A stretch of 64,000 bases of DNA, from positions 1-64,000 of the forward strand of contig JAIDSM010000141.1 of assembly GCA_029061225.1 (NCBI GenBank), in the 5' to 3' direction. The position numbers and the translations under genes are program-made. Shown piece after piece: positions 26,069-34,677 of this stretch; the first letter of the stretch is position 1; each line of letters opens with the position of its first letter. Under the pieces are notes generated by a model, which saw nothing but the letters and a program-made list of their open reading frames with translations, did not search any database and had not been told where the DNA came from. This DNA comes from Muribaculaceae bacterium (GTDB taxonomy: Bacteria; Bacteroidota; Bacteroidia; Bacteroidales; Muribaculaceae).

Positions 26069-27204
26069 TCATGAGTCTATCCACCCTTCTACTCTCTTTC
26101 AGCCTCCTGCAGATGATCACCGGCGCTTCGGCCTCCACGGCCGACAGCACAGAGATGGCGCCTGCAGGAGCTACTGTTTTGTTTGCCGGCGACGCTATGC
26201 AGCATCAGGGGCAGCTCGATCAGGCACTTCTCGTAGGAGGCGGTAAGAGCTATGACTACTCCGACTGCTTCCGCTGGATCGCGCCTGCAGTCACAGAGGC
26301 CGACTATGCCGTGGTCAATCTTGAGGTACCCCTCGGAGGAGGTCCGCGCTACAGCGGCTATCCATGCTTCAGCGCGCCCGACAGCTACGCGCAGGCTCTT
26401 GCCGATGCCGGATTCGACCTAATGCTTACGGCCAACAACCATTGCCTCGACTCAGGAATGAAGGCGGCGCGCAGGACGCTTTCTGCACTCGACTCCATCG
26501 GCGTTGACCATATCGGCACTTACCATAACGCTGCCGACCGTGAAGCGAAGGTTCCGTTCGTCAAAGACATCAACGGAATTAAATTCGGATTTCTCAACTA
26601 CACATACGGCACCAACGGCATTCCTGCGCGCGACGGCATGGAGGTTGCTCTTATAGACCGAGAGAAAATCGCACACGAGATGAAGCGCAGCCGCGAGGCA
26701 GGAGCCGAGATTCTGGTGGTGACTATGCATTGGGGTATAGAATATGTGCTGCGTGAAAATGCTATACAACGGGATCTTGCACGTTTCCTTATCGACAATG
26801 GCGCCGATATGGTGATCGGAAGCCATCCCCACGTAATCCAGCCTATGAAGATGGTGCGCGACGAGAAGCGGCAGCAGGATGTACCTGTTGTATATTCTCT
26901 CGGCAATCTGATCTCCAACATGAAGACGGGCGACACTCAGGGAGGCGCTTATATGCGTGTCAGGGTGGAGCGAGATAAAGACGGAAAGGCGAAGGTGAAG
27001 TGGGCCGACTATGACACTTTCTTCTGCGCCAAGCCTACCGGTAAAGGCACAAACTACACAGTCATACCATCTGACCGCACCGACCTGATCCCGGCTTCCC
27101 AGATGAGGCAATGGCAGATATTCGACCGCTCCTCATCCAAGGTATTCGACGCCGAGAACGTCAACATCCCCCGTCGCAAAAAAACGAAAACCGAAAACGA
27201 ATAA
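26065..27204 (+). CDS. CapA-family metallophosphoesterase-like protein
   Basis: 379 aa with a signal peptide. The CapA/PgsA fold is shown by TVLFAGDAMQHQG, VNLEVPLGG, LTANNHCLDSGMKA, VVTMHWGIEY and VIGSHPHVIQPM, the metal-binding His/Asp/Asn set of calcineurin-like phosphoesterases. Family members include a poly-gamma-glutamate capsule protein, but most Bacteroidota members are uncharacterised. The C-terminus ends in a basic stretch (RRKKTKTE). ATGA-coupled to the DUF4270 gene. Confidence 0.82.
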   Translation: MIMSLSTLLLSFSLLQMITGASASTADSTEMAPAGATVLFAGDAMQHQGQLDQALLVGGGKSYDYSDCFRWIAPAVTEADYAVVNLEVPLGGGPRYSGYPCFSAPDSYAQALADAGFDLMLTANNHCLDSGMKAARRTLSALDSIGVDHIGTYHNAADREAKVPFVKDINGIKFGFLNYTYGTNGIPARDGMEVALIDREKIAHEMKRSREAGAEILVVTMHWGIEYVLRENAIQRDLARFLIDNGADMVIGSHPHVIQPMKMVRDEKRQQDVPVVYSLGNLISNMKTGDTQGGAYMRVRVERDKDGKAKVKWADYDTFFCAKPTGKGTNYTVIPSDRTDLIPASQMRQWQIFDRSSSKVFDAENVNIPRRKKTKTENE

Positions 27205-27217
27205 ATCATTAATCAAA

Positions 27218-27266
27218 AACGTAAAACGTACAACGTACAACGTAAAACGTAAAACGTAAAACGTAA
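27218..27266. repeat. ACGTAAA tandem repeats
   Basis: Seven to eight near-perfect copies of AACGTAAA / AACGTACA in a row between the CapA-like gene and ridA. Confidence 0.75.
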
Positions 27267-27282
27267 AAACACCCCAAAAGAC

Positions 27283-27657
27283 ATGAAAACCCAGATAGAC
27301 ACCCCTAAGGCTCCGGGCGCGATCGGACCCTACAGCCAGGCAGTGAAGGCCGGCAATCTCATCTTCGTATCAGGACAGCTCCCCATCAATCCCGAAGACG
27401 ACACCATGGGGGAATGCATCAAATGCCAGACTCGCCAGAGCCTTGAGAACGCGAAGGCAATCCTTGAGGCTGCCGGAGCATCTTTCGCCGACGTTGTGAA
27501 GACTACCGTATTCCTCGCCGACATGAGTCTTTTCGGCGCGATGAACGAGGTATATGCCGAATACTTCGCAGCCCCCTATCCCGCACGCTGCGCTTTTGCC
27601 GTGAAGGAACTTCCGAAGCAGGCCCTCGTGGAAATCGAGATGATCGCCTCCCTCTGA
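27283..27657 (+). CDS. ridA: RidA-family reactive enamine/imine deaminase
   Basis: 124 aa, normal length. It hydrolyses reactive enamines such as 2-aminoacrylate to ketoacids. Motifs: PGAIGPYSQAVKAGNLIFVSGQLP at the N-terminus, VVKTTVFLADM, and PARCAFAVKELPKQALVEIEM with the active-site arginine in PAR. Confidence 0.95.
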   Translation: MKTQIDTPKAPGAIGPYSQAVKAGNLIFVSGQLPINPEDDTMGECIKCQTRQSLENAKAILEAAGASFADVVKTTVFLADMSLFGAMNEVYAEYFAAPYPARCAFAVKELPKQALVEIEMIASL

Positions 27658-27705
27658 CCCTTAACCCTTAACACTTAATGTTCACTGTTTAATACTTAAC
27701 ACTTA

Positions 27706-27743
27706 AAAAGGAGAGCTGAGGCCAAAGCCTCAGCTCTCCTTTT
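27706..27743. terminator. Bidirectional terminator between ridA and the ABC-F gene
   Basis: AAAAGGAGAGCTGAGGC-caaa-GCCTCAGCTCTCCTTTT, a 17-bp perfect stem. Its right arm includes the stop codon of the convergent ABC-F gene. Confidence 0.88.
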
Positions 27744-29547
27744 CCATAAGTTCCAACATCCTCATCTCCGCCTCGTCAAGCCGTGAGATGACCTCCTCCA
27801 TCCTTGCCCCCGCGGCTGTGATCTCATCCACCGACATGGAGCCGGAAGACATGGCTGATTCAAGTTCAGACTTTTCCTTTTCGAGGCTTTCGAGTTCTAT
27901 CTCGAGAGCCTCCATTTCTTTTTTCTCTTTAAATGAAAGTTTAGGCTTACGCTCCGTCTTCTGCTTGCCTCTTGACTCTTCACTATTGACATTTACCCCT
28001 TCACTCTTAACCTTTGCCTCCTTCTCCTCCTGACGCACGCAGTGACGGTATGTGGAATAATCGCCCGGAAAGTCCCTAACTTCGCCGTCACCTTTCATCA
28101 CAAAAAGATGGTCTACTATACGGTCAAGGAAGAAGCGGTCGTGGCTCACCACGATTACACATCCCTTGAAGTCCGCAAGATAATTCTCGAGGACTCCGAG
28201 TGTCATTATGTCAAGGTCGTTGGTCGGCTCATCGAGGATCAGGAAGTTAGGCTGCCGCATCAGTACTGTCGCAAGGTAGAGCCTTCGCCGCTCGCCTCCG
28301 CTCAGCTTGTAGATGTATTTCTGCTGCGTGGCCGGTTCGAAAAGGAAATGGGTTAGGAACTGCTGCGCCGTAAGGGTGGTTTTGTCGTCTATTCTTACTG
28401 TCTCGGCAATCTCCCTGACGGCATCGATCACCTTCTTCCTCTCGTCGAAATCCGTCATCCCCTCCTGTGAGTAATATCCCCATCTCACGGTCTCCCCAAC
28501 GTCGAAATGTCCGGAGTCAGGCTGGAGCTCACCGAGAAGCATCTTGATGAACGTGGACTTTCCGGCGCCGTTGTCGCCGACTATACCCACTTTCTCGAAT
28601 CGGGCGAAATTGTAATTGAAATCATTGAGTATAGGAATAGCTTTGACCGACCCGTCGGGCAATGTTTTCTCGAATCTTTTGGCCACATGCACAGCCTCGA
28701 AGATCTTGTTGCCTATATAGCTTCCCTTCACTGCAAGCCGCACGTCTTTCTCGCTGAGATTGACGTGGCTACGTTTCTCAAGGTCGTGGAAGGAGTCTAT
28801 CCTGTATTTCGCCTTGCTCCCTCGTGCCTGAGGCTGACGCCGCATCCATTCCAGTTCGGTGCGCAGCAGATTCTTCACCTTGGCGAGTTCCGCGCTCAGC
28901 ACTTCATGGCGTTCGGTACGTTTCCGTAGATAATAGTCATAGTTGCCGTCGTAGATAAATGCCTGCTCCCGGTCTATCTCAAGGATACGCGTGCAGACAT
29001 TGTCGAGAAAGTATCTGTCGTGGGTCACCATGATCAGAGTGACCCTCAGTCGTGTGAGATAAGCTTCAAGCCACTCCACCATCGCTATGTCCAGATGGTT
29101 GGTCGGCTCGTCGAGAATCAGTAGGTCCGGTTCCTGAAGAAGCGTCCGTGCGATCGATACCCTCTTGAACTGTCCGCCCGACATAGTGCCGAGCTTCTGT
29201 CCGAAATCGGAGATACCGAGCTGGGAGAGCATCTGCTTCGCACGGTCTTCTGCACCATAGTCTTCACTGTCGTGCGGAGCCGGCTTCGCGTATTCAAGCG
29301 CAGTCGCCTCCGGGTCGAACTCGGGACTCTGCGACAGATACCCCACACGACAGCCGTCGGAAAAGGTGATCTTTCCCGAATCGTAGTCGTCGAGGCCGCA
29401 TATGATATTGAGAAGGGTGGTCTTGCCCGAACCGTTGCGTGCCACTATACCTATCTTATCTCCCTCTTCCACCGTCAGGGAAAGATCGGAAAAAAGAATC
29501 CTGTCTCCTATCGACTTAGTGAGGTTCTCGATCTGAAGCTTTATCAT
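27730..29547 (-). CDS. ABC-F ATPase, Uup-like
   Basis: 605 aa, cytoplasmic, two ATP-binding domains and no membrane part. NBD1: GRNGSGKTT-type loop (ARNGSGKTT), MSGGQFKRV, ILDEPTNHLD. NBD2: [28 protein letters not shown]. Both ATP sites look intact. A P-site linker separates them, and a C-terminal coiled coil (EKKEMEALEIELESLEKEKSEL) follows, as in Uup. ABC-F proteins act on the ribosome E site. Just before the coiled coil the coding sequence has a stretch like the intergenic TTAAC/TTCACT repeats. Confidence 0.93.
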   Translation of the reverse strand: MIKLQIENLTKSIGDRILFSDLSLTVEEGDKIGIVARNGSGKTTLLNIICGLDDYDSGKITFSDGCRVGYLSQSPEFDPEATALEYAKPAPHDSEDYGAEDRAKQMLSQLGISDFGQKLGTMSGGQFKRVSIARTLLQEPDLLILDEPTNHLDIAMVEWLEAYLTRLRVTLIMVTHDRYFLDNVCTRILEIDREQAFIYDGNYDYYLRKRTERHEVLSAELAKVKNLLRTELEWMRRQPQARGSKAKYRIDSFHDLEKRSHVNLSEKDVRLAVKGSYIGNKIFEAVHVAKRFEKTLPDGSVKAIPILNDFNYNFARFEKVGIVGDNGAGKSTFIKMLLGELQPDSGHFDVGETVRWGYYSQEGMTDFDERKKVIDAVREIAETVRIDDKTTLTAQQFLTHFLFEPATQQKYIYKLSGGERRRLYLATVLMRQPNFLILDEPTNDLDIMTLGVLENYLADFKGCVIVVSHDRFFLDRIVDHLFVMKGDGEVRDFPGDYSTYRHCVRQEEKEAKVKSEGVNVNSEESRGKQKTERKPKLSFKEKKEMEALEIELESLEKEKSELESAMSSGSMSVDEITAAGARMEEVISRLDEAEMRMLELMEKES

Positions 29548-29643
29548 TACGAATTATGTAATTGATCAGATTAAATTTATGGTATCCGCTAATGCTTTCA
29601 AATGATACTCAGCGTCAAACAATTATTAATTATGCATTATGAA

Positions 29644-29937
29644 TTAGCACAAGTAGTCTACGCAGGCGCGAGCCTCCTTATAGGGGCCGAGAATCGCCGC
29701 TGCGGCCACATGGGCCGGATGCTTGGCGTAGACGGCCACGTCCTTCATAGTAGGCACTGTGGCTGTCAGCACCACATCCCAGTCTTCTGCCGGATTCACG
29801 TTTATGCCTACCTCCATGCTTTCGAGACATTCTATTTTCTCAGGCAGCGCGAGAAGCGCTGACTTGAAGTCTTCGGCTATCTTGCGGCGGAGCTCTTCGC
29901 TGCCGTGAAGCTTGAACATTACTGTATGTTTTACCAT
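29644..29937 (-). CDS. Dabb-family stress-responsive dimeric alpha-beta barrel protein
   Basis: 97 aa, normal Dabb length. MVKHTVMFKLHG at the N-terminus and MEVGINVNPAEDWDVVL with YAKHPAHVA are the family pattern. These small ferredoxin-like dimers have varied or unknown roles. Its own promoter half (29956-29963) lies in the divergent region with the porin gene. Confidence 0.85.
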   Translation of the reverse strand: MVKHTVMFKLHGSEELRRKIAEDFKSALLALPEKIECLESMEVGINVNPAEDWDVVLTATVPTMKDVAVYAKHPAHVAAAAILGPYKEARACVDYLC

Positions 29938-29951
29938 GTCGTTTTATATTT

Positions 29952-29985
29952 TTTGCAAAGTTAATAAAAAAATCCTAACTTTGCA
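29952..29985. promoter_or_regulatory. Divergent promoter region (porin / Dabb) with inverted repeat
   Basis: Plus strand: TTTG (29952-29955), 20 bp, TAACTTTG (29976-29983) for the porin gene. Minus strand: TAACTTTG (29963-29956) for the Dabb gene. The two -7 boxes form the inverted repeat TGCAAAGTTA...TAACTTTGCA with a 12-bp spacer. Confidence 0.65.
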
Positions 29986-30007
29986 CCCTCAAACATCAAT
30001 AGCACTC

Positions 30008-31036
30008 ATGAAAAAGCACTATTTCATCATTGCGTCGGCCTTCCTGCTGACATCGCCGTCTTTCACGGCATCAGCTGAGACTGCTCCTGAGCCGGCCGAA
30101 GGAGCTGACAAGATTAGCTACATTCCCGAATTCCATGGAGCTGTCAGGCCTCGTTGGGAACTCGATACCGAGACCGGACAGAGCCGCTTCGAGGTAAGAT
30201 GGGCGCGTTTCACAGCTGAAGGAAAAGTGGCCCCGAAGATCGGATATTTCCTTCAGGTTGATCTCTGCGACCAGGGTGTATTCAAGTTTCACGACGCATA
30301 TGTGAAGATGGGCGTTGCCAAGGGTCTCGAGGTGCAGGCCGGCCAATTCCGCATGCCGTTCGGTCGCGAGCCATTTATGGCTCCCCAGAACTATGTCTTC
30401 GCCAACCGTTCATTCATGGGCAAGCAGATGTGCAACTACCGTAAGGTTGGCGCAAAACTCACTTATACGGTTCCCGTATCTCTCCCCCTCACCGTTGAGG
30501 CGGCTGTGGGTAATGCCGGAGGAGTAAGCAACCACAACACATGGAGCAAGTCGTATATGGGATGCGGACGCGTGACCCTTCAGGCCGGAGACTTCAATAT
30601 TTGCGGAGGTGTGATGGATATTCTGCCTGATGTCACGCGCATCATGCTCTACGACATCGGGACGACGTGGAAGCGAGGTGACTGGCGCGGCGGTGTGGAA
30701 TATATGAACGAGCATTATGTCGGCTCGAGCCACAAGGACGCCCACTCATGGGTGGCCTGGGGCGACTATGGACGCCCCGCGAAACTCGGCATCTTCAACC
30801 ATTGGAGCGTCCAGGCCCGCTACGACGGAATGAATCGTCAGTGGAACGGTGTCGCGGACACGGCTGACAATGAAGGGCGTCATCGCCTGACGCTGGGAGG
30901 TACGCTCTCCTATCGTTATAAGAAAGTGTTCGCCGACGTCATGCTCGATTATGAGCAGTATTTTTATCAGCACGGCTATACCCCGACCGAAGGCCAAGGC
31001 AATAAACTCGTCCTCGAACTCGCCGTCCGCTTCTGA
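30008..31036 (+). CDS. Outer-membrane porin of the OprO/OprP type
   Basis: 342 aa from MKKHYFIIASAF; the track start at 29912 lies upstream of the promoter. Signal peptide to about residue 23 (SFTASA-ET). The body has FEVRWARFTAEGKVAPKIGYFLQVD, QAGQFRMPFGREPFMAPQNY and ends KLVLELAVRF with a terminal Phe, typical of 16-strand phosphate-selective-type porins. The substrate is not readable. Confidence 0.83.
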   Translation: MKKHYFIIASAFLLTSPSFTASAETAPEPAEGADKISYIPEFHGAVRPRWELDTETGQSRFEVRWARFTAEGKVAPKIGYFLQVDLCDQGVFKFHDAYVKMGVAKGLEVQAGQFRMPFGREPFMAPQNYVFANRSFMGKQMCNYRKVGAKLTYTVPVSLPLTVEAAVGNAGGVSNHNTWSKSYMGCGRVTLQAGDFNICGGVMDILPDVTRIMLYDIGTTWKRGDWRGGVEYMNEHYVGSSHKDAHSWVAWGDYGRPAKLGIFNHWSVQARYDGMNRQWNGVADTADNEGRHRLTLGGTLSYRYKKVFADVMLDYEQYFYQHGYTPTEGQGNKLVLELAVRF

Positions 31037-31099
31037 CATGATAGAAGACATTACATACAAAATCCAAATGTTAATTAAATGTTAAAATCATAGTATATA

Positions 31100-31130
31100 T
31101 TTGCCTTAGGGAAAATAATTCTTACCTTTG
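31100..31130 (+). promoter_or_regulatory. Promoter of the cobalamin locus
   Basis: TTTG (31100-31103), 19-bp spacer, TACCTTTG (31123-31130), directly upstream of the cobalamin riboswitch. Confidence 0.65.
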
Positions 31131-31137
31131 TAATCGA

Positions 31138-31350
31138 AATGGTTGCTCTGTCATCCAAGAGAGGAGGCATCAAGGAGCATTAAAAGGGAATGAGGTGTGA
31201 TTCCTCGACAGTACCCGCTGCTGTATTTCCCCGTTCCATGACTAAGTAAATACGTTATGGAATAAAGGTTTTTCGCATCCTGCCACTGGTCATTTCAAGA
31301 CTGGGAAGGCGCGAGAAAACCGGGATAAGTCAGAAGACCTGCCATTATCA
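31138..31350 (+). promoter_or_regulatory. Cobalamin riboswitch
   Basis: The aptamer core is readable: AAAAGGGAATGAGGTGTGA, then CCTCGACAGTACCCGCTGCTGTA, GCCACTGG, ACTGGGAAGGCGCGAG, and the B12 box AGTCAGAAGACCTGCC near 31328-31343. It controls the btuB locus downstream, most likely by transcription termination, as an intrinsic terminator follows at 31464. Exact limits are approximate. Confidence 0.93.
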
Positions 31351-31463
31351 ATCAAGAAAAGCGCCCACGGGACTATGGGTTGGTCTTCTCACAGTCCCTG
31401 GTTTGCAGTGGATGTGAGATAATTCTTATACGGTTCTACTGATTACTCTAAGAATATACCCAT

Positions 31464-31510
31464 ATCCCGTCGAAATACCATTATCGGTATTCTGGCGGGA
31501 TTCTTTTTTT
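31464..31510 (+). terminator. Terminator in the cobalamin riboswitch expression platform
   Basis: ATCCCG...CGGGAT with an inner AATACC/GGTATT stem, followed by TTCTTTTTTT. It stands between the aptamer and btuB, so B12 binding would be expected to stop transcription here. Confidence 0.85.
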
Positions 31511-31531
31511 ATCCATTGTAATCGGTAGGAA

Positions 31532-33529
31532 ATGGCAAATCGCTTATTCTGGTCTATTGTCATCCCATGCATTCTTCCGGGTGTGATCAATGCTGAGCAA
31601 CAATCAGACTCTACATATCTTCTTAAGGAAGTTATCGTCACGGCCCGTCAGAACAGCCGTGACATCATACCCGTACAGACGCTCTCCGGCGAAGAGCTTC
31701 AGAAACTCAACAGCAACAGCATCGCCGACGCCCTACGGTATTTTTCCGGAGTGCAAGTGAAGGATTACGGAGGTGTCGGAGGTTTGAAAACCGTAAACAT
31801 CAGGTCGATGGGCACTAACCACACCGGCGTCGTCTACGATGGAGTGGAGCTGGGAAATGCCCAGAACGGACAGATTGATCTCGGACAGTTTTCACTCGAC
31901 AACATTGAGTCGCTTTCCCTCTACAATGGCCAGAAAAGCGAGATCCTGCAGCCCGCGAAAGACTTTGGTTCAGCAGGTACCATATATATGAAGACCCGGA
32001 CACCAGTCTTCAATGAGGATGAAAACTATCATGTGCGGGCTACCCTTAGGACTGGTTCTTTTGATCTGTTGAATCCTTCTGCTCTAATAGAACTCAAGCT
32101 AAGTCGGAAAGTCACGGCTTCCCTGAGTGCAGAATGGGTTAACTCAAGCGGCAAGTACAAATTCCGTTACCGGCGCGTAAATCCGGCGGGAGAATTGGCT
32201 TATGACACTACCGCTGTCCGACAGAATGGAGATATTAACGCTACCCGCATAGAATTGAATACGTACGGAGAGTTAAACAACGGCTCATGGACATTCAAGG
32301 CCTACAACTATAATTCTGAGCGTGGTGTGCCTGGCGCGATAGTCAATAATGTCTGGCGTCGTGGAGAACGCATATGGGATACCAACTCATTCGTACAGGG
32401 ACGCTATACCGGACTCTTTGGCCGATTCTCTACCCTTAACAATCTCAAATACGCATTCTATCGCACCCACTATGTCAACAATGACGACAAGCAGGTGAAG
32501 ATCGACAACCTCTACAGGCAGAAAGAGATATATTTATCATCTGCCAACGAATATGGAATCTCTGACCGATGGAAAATATCGGCCAGCTATGACTTCTTTT
32601 GGAATACACTCGATGCTGATGTCTACGGTTTTGTCAAGCCGGACAGGATTTCACAATTTCTTTCAGCGGCCACTGCGCTTAATCTTGACCGGTTTAAGAT
32701 GCAGGCAAGCGTTTTGGGGATTTTCATTCATGACCGTATAAAAGGACAGCAGGCTCCCGCAGACAAGCATGTGCTCTCACCCGCTGTGTTCATAAACGGA
32801 TATCCTCTTGGAAACAAGGATTTCTCCCTTAGGGCTTTCTTCAAGAAATCTTTCAGGATGCCGACCTTCAACGACCTCTATTACGCCGACATGGGCAACT
32901 CCAGACTGTCTCCTGAACACGTAGTGCAATACAACGCCGGAATACTGTATGACCATAGTTCATCCTCTTCCGTAATTGCGACAGCCCGGTTGAGCGCCGA
33001 TGTCTATTACAATAAGGTAAAAGACAAGATAGTGGCCTATCCTAAAGGCCAGCAGTTCAGGTGGACCATGCTCAACCTTGGACTTGTCGACATCCGTGGC
33101 ATCGATGTGACGGGACTTATGACCCTGCATCCTGCGAAAGATCTATTCCTTACCCTAAGGGCGCAATATACTTTTCAGCGTGCCATCGACATAACAGATC
33201 CTTCCGACAATTACTATAGAGATCAGATTCCATATATTCCCCGGCATTCGGGATCTGCCGTGGCCAACGCTCAATGGAAAGGGTGGATTTTCAACTACTC
33301 TTGGATATACGTCGGGGAAAGATACAACCAGCAGGAAAACATCAGATACAATTACACACAGCCTTGGTATACATCCGATATTTCCATAGGAAAGGATCTA
33401 AGGTTCGGGAAAGTCAGCTTGAGATGCCTTTTAGAGATAAACAATCTTCTGAGTCAGGACTATGATGTCATTCTCAATTATCCTATGCCGAAACGTAACT
33501 TCAGACTGACCTTAAACGTGGAAATATGA
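31532..33529 (+). CDS. btuB: TonB-dependent cobalamin receptor, BtuB-like
   Basis: 665 aa. Signal peptide, then a TonB-box-like segment LKEVIVTARQ, plug domain (SIADALRYFSGVQVKDYGGVGGLKTVNIRS, YDGVELGNAQNGQIDL) and a 22-strand barrel ending RNFRLTLNVEI. It moves B12 across the outer membrane using TonB energy. The riboswitch upstream and the BtuG-like gene downstream (ATGA overlap) support cobalamin as substrate. Confidence 0.93.
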   Translation: MANRLFWSIVIPCILPGVINAEQQSDSTYLLKEVIVTARQNSRDIIPVQTLSGEELQKLNSNSIADALRYFSGVQVKDYGGVGGLKTVNIRSMGTNHTGVVYDGVELGNAQNGQIDLGQFSLDNIESLSLYNGQKSEILQPAKDFGSAGTIYMKTRTPVFNEDENYHVRATLRTGSFDLLNPSALIELKLSRKVTASLSAEWVNSSGKYKFRYRRVNPAGELAYDTTAVRQNGDINATRIELNTYGELNNGSWTFKAYNYNSERGVPGAIVNNVWRRGERIWDTNSFVQGRYTGLFGRFSTLNNLKYAFYRTHYVNNDDKQVKIDNLYRQKEIYLSSANEYGISDRWKISASYDFFWNTLDADVYGFVKPDRISQFLSAATALNLDRFKMQASVLGIFIHDRIKGQQAPADKHVLSPAVFINGYPLGNKDFSLRAFFKKSFRMPTFNDLYYADMGNSRLSPEHVVQYNAGILYDHSSSSSVIATARLSADVYYNKVKDKIVAYPKGQQFRWTMLNLGLVDIRGIDVTGLMTLHPAKDLFLTLRAQYTFQRAIDITDPSDNYYRDQIPYIPRHSGSAVANAQWKGWIFNYSWIYVGERYNQQENIRYNYTQPWYTSDISIGKDLRFGKVSLRCLLEINNLLSQDYDVILNYPMPKRNFRLTLNVEI

Positions 33530-34677
33530 ACATCAAACAGTTTTTCTTATATTTTTTCCCGCTCCTGACGGTAGCCACAAGTTGTCGTGAAGACGAACTT
33601 GTGGTTCCCTCGGAGTATGAGATAGTAGGCGACGAGGAACGAGGGGGTTCCGTCAGGGGATTCTATCTCGTCAATGAAGGAAACATGGGATCGAATAAAT
33701 GTACACTTGATTTCTACGACTATCATACCGGTCTTTATTCCAGAAACTTCTATGCCGAGAAGAATCCTCATGTGATAAAGGAACTCGGCGACGTGGGCAA
33801 TGACATAGGCATATATGGCAGCAAGATGTATGTTGTCGTAAATTGCTCGCATAAGGTGGAGGTCCTTGACGCGCGTTCAGGTGTCCGACTTGGGCAGGTA
33901 GACATTCCTAACTGCAGATACGTAAGGTTTCATCGAGGCAAAGCGTATGTCAGTTCTTATGTAGGCCCGGTTCTCATCGACCCGCATGCTCCCAAGGGTG
34001 CTGTCTACGAAGTGGACACCCTGTCGCTTTCCATCACACGGAAAGTCTCTGTCGGCTATCAGCCGGAAGAGATGGAGATTGTAGACGACTATATGTATGT
34101 AGCGAACTCCGGAGGTTATCGTGCTCCTTTGTATGATAACACAGTTTCCGTCATACAGATGGTAGATTTCAAGCAGGTGCAGCAGATTCCGGTCGGTATC
34201 AACCTGCATCGTCTGAAAAAGGATAGATACGGCAAATTGTGGGTGACGTCTCGCGGCGACTACCAGTCCCGTCCATCAAGACTGTATGTCATGCAGAAGA
34301 AACCGGGGTTCAATCAGATGACGGTCACTGATACTATTCCGATAGCATGTTCGAATATGGCTTTCTACGGCGACTACATGTACTATTACGCCACTGAATG
34401 GAATAATTATACCGCGTCAAACACAATCAGCTACGGCATAATAGATATCCGTACTAAAGAAATAATATCCGGTAATTTCATCACTGACGGTACTGAAAGA
34501 GAGATAACTATTCCTTATGGAATCGCTGTTCATCCCGACACCGGCGACATCTTTGTGACTGATGCGAAAAACTATGTTTCATCCGGAACGCTTTACTGTT
34601 TCACTCCCGACGGACGTAAAAAGTGGAGCGTAAGGACCGGAGATATTCCGGCTCACATTACTTTCTTGAGAAAATGA
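33526..34677 (+). CDS. btuG: BtuG-like surface lipoprotein, YncE-type beta-propeller
   Basis: 383 aa. Lipoprotein signal with lipobox TVATSCRED. The rest forms seven YncE-type blades (FYLVNEGNMGSNKCTLDFYD, GNDIGIYGSKMYVVVNCSHKVEVLDA, YGIAVHPDTGDIFVTDAKNY). In Bacteroides, BtuG of this kind sits on BtuB and binds B12 tightly at the surface. The gene is ATGA-coupled to btuB and to the next gene. The BtuG name rests on fold plus context. Confidence 0.85.
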   Translation: MNIKQFFLYFFPLLTVATSCREDELVVPSEYEIVGDEERGGSVRGFYLVNEGNMGSNKCTLDFYDYHTGLYSRNFYAEKNPHVIKELGDVGNDIGIYGSKMYVVVNCSHKVEVLDARSGVRLGQVDIPNCRYVRFHRGKAYVSSYVGPVLIDPHAPKGAVYEVDTLSLSITRKVSVGYQPEEMEIVDDYMYVANSGGYRAPLYDNTVSVIQMVDFKQVQQIPVGINLHRLKKDRYGKLWVTSRGDYQSRPSRLYVMQKKPGFNQMTVTDTIPIACSNMAFYGDYMYYYATEWNNYTASNTISYGIIDIRTKEIISGNFITDGTEREITIPYGIAVHPDTGDIFVTDAKNYVSSGTLYCFTPDGRKKWSVRTGDIPAHITFLRK

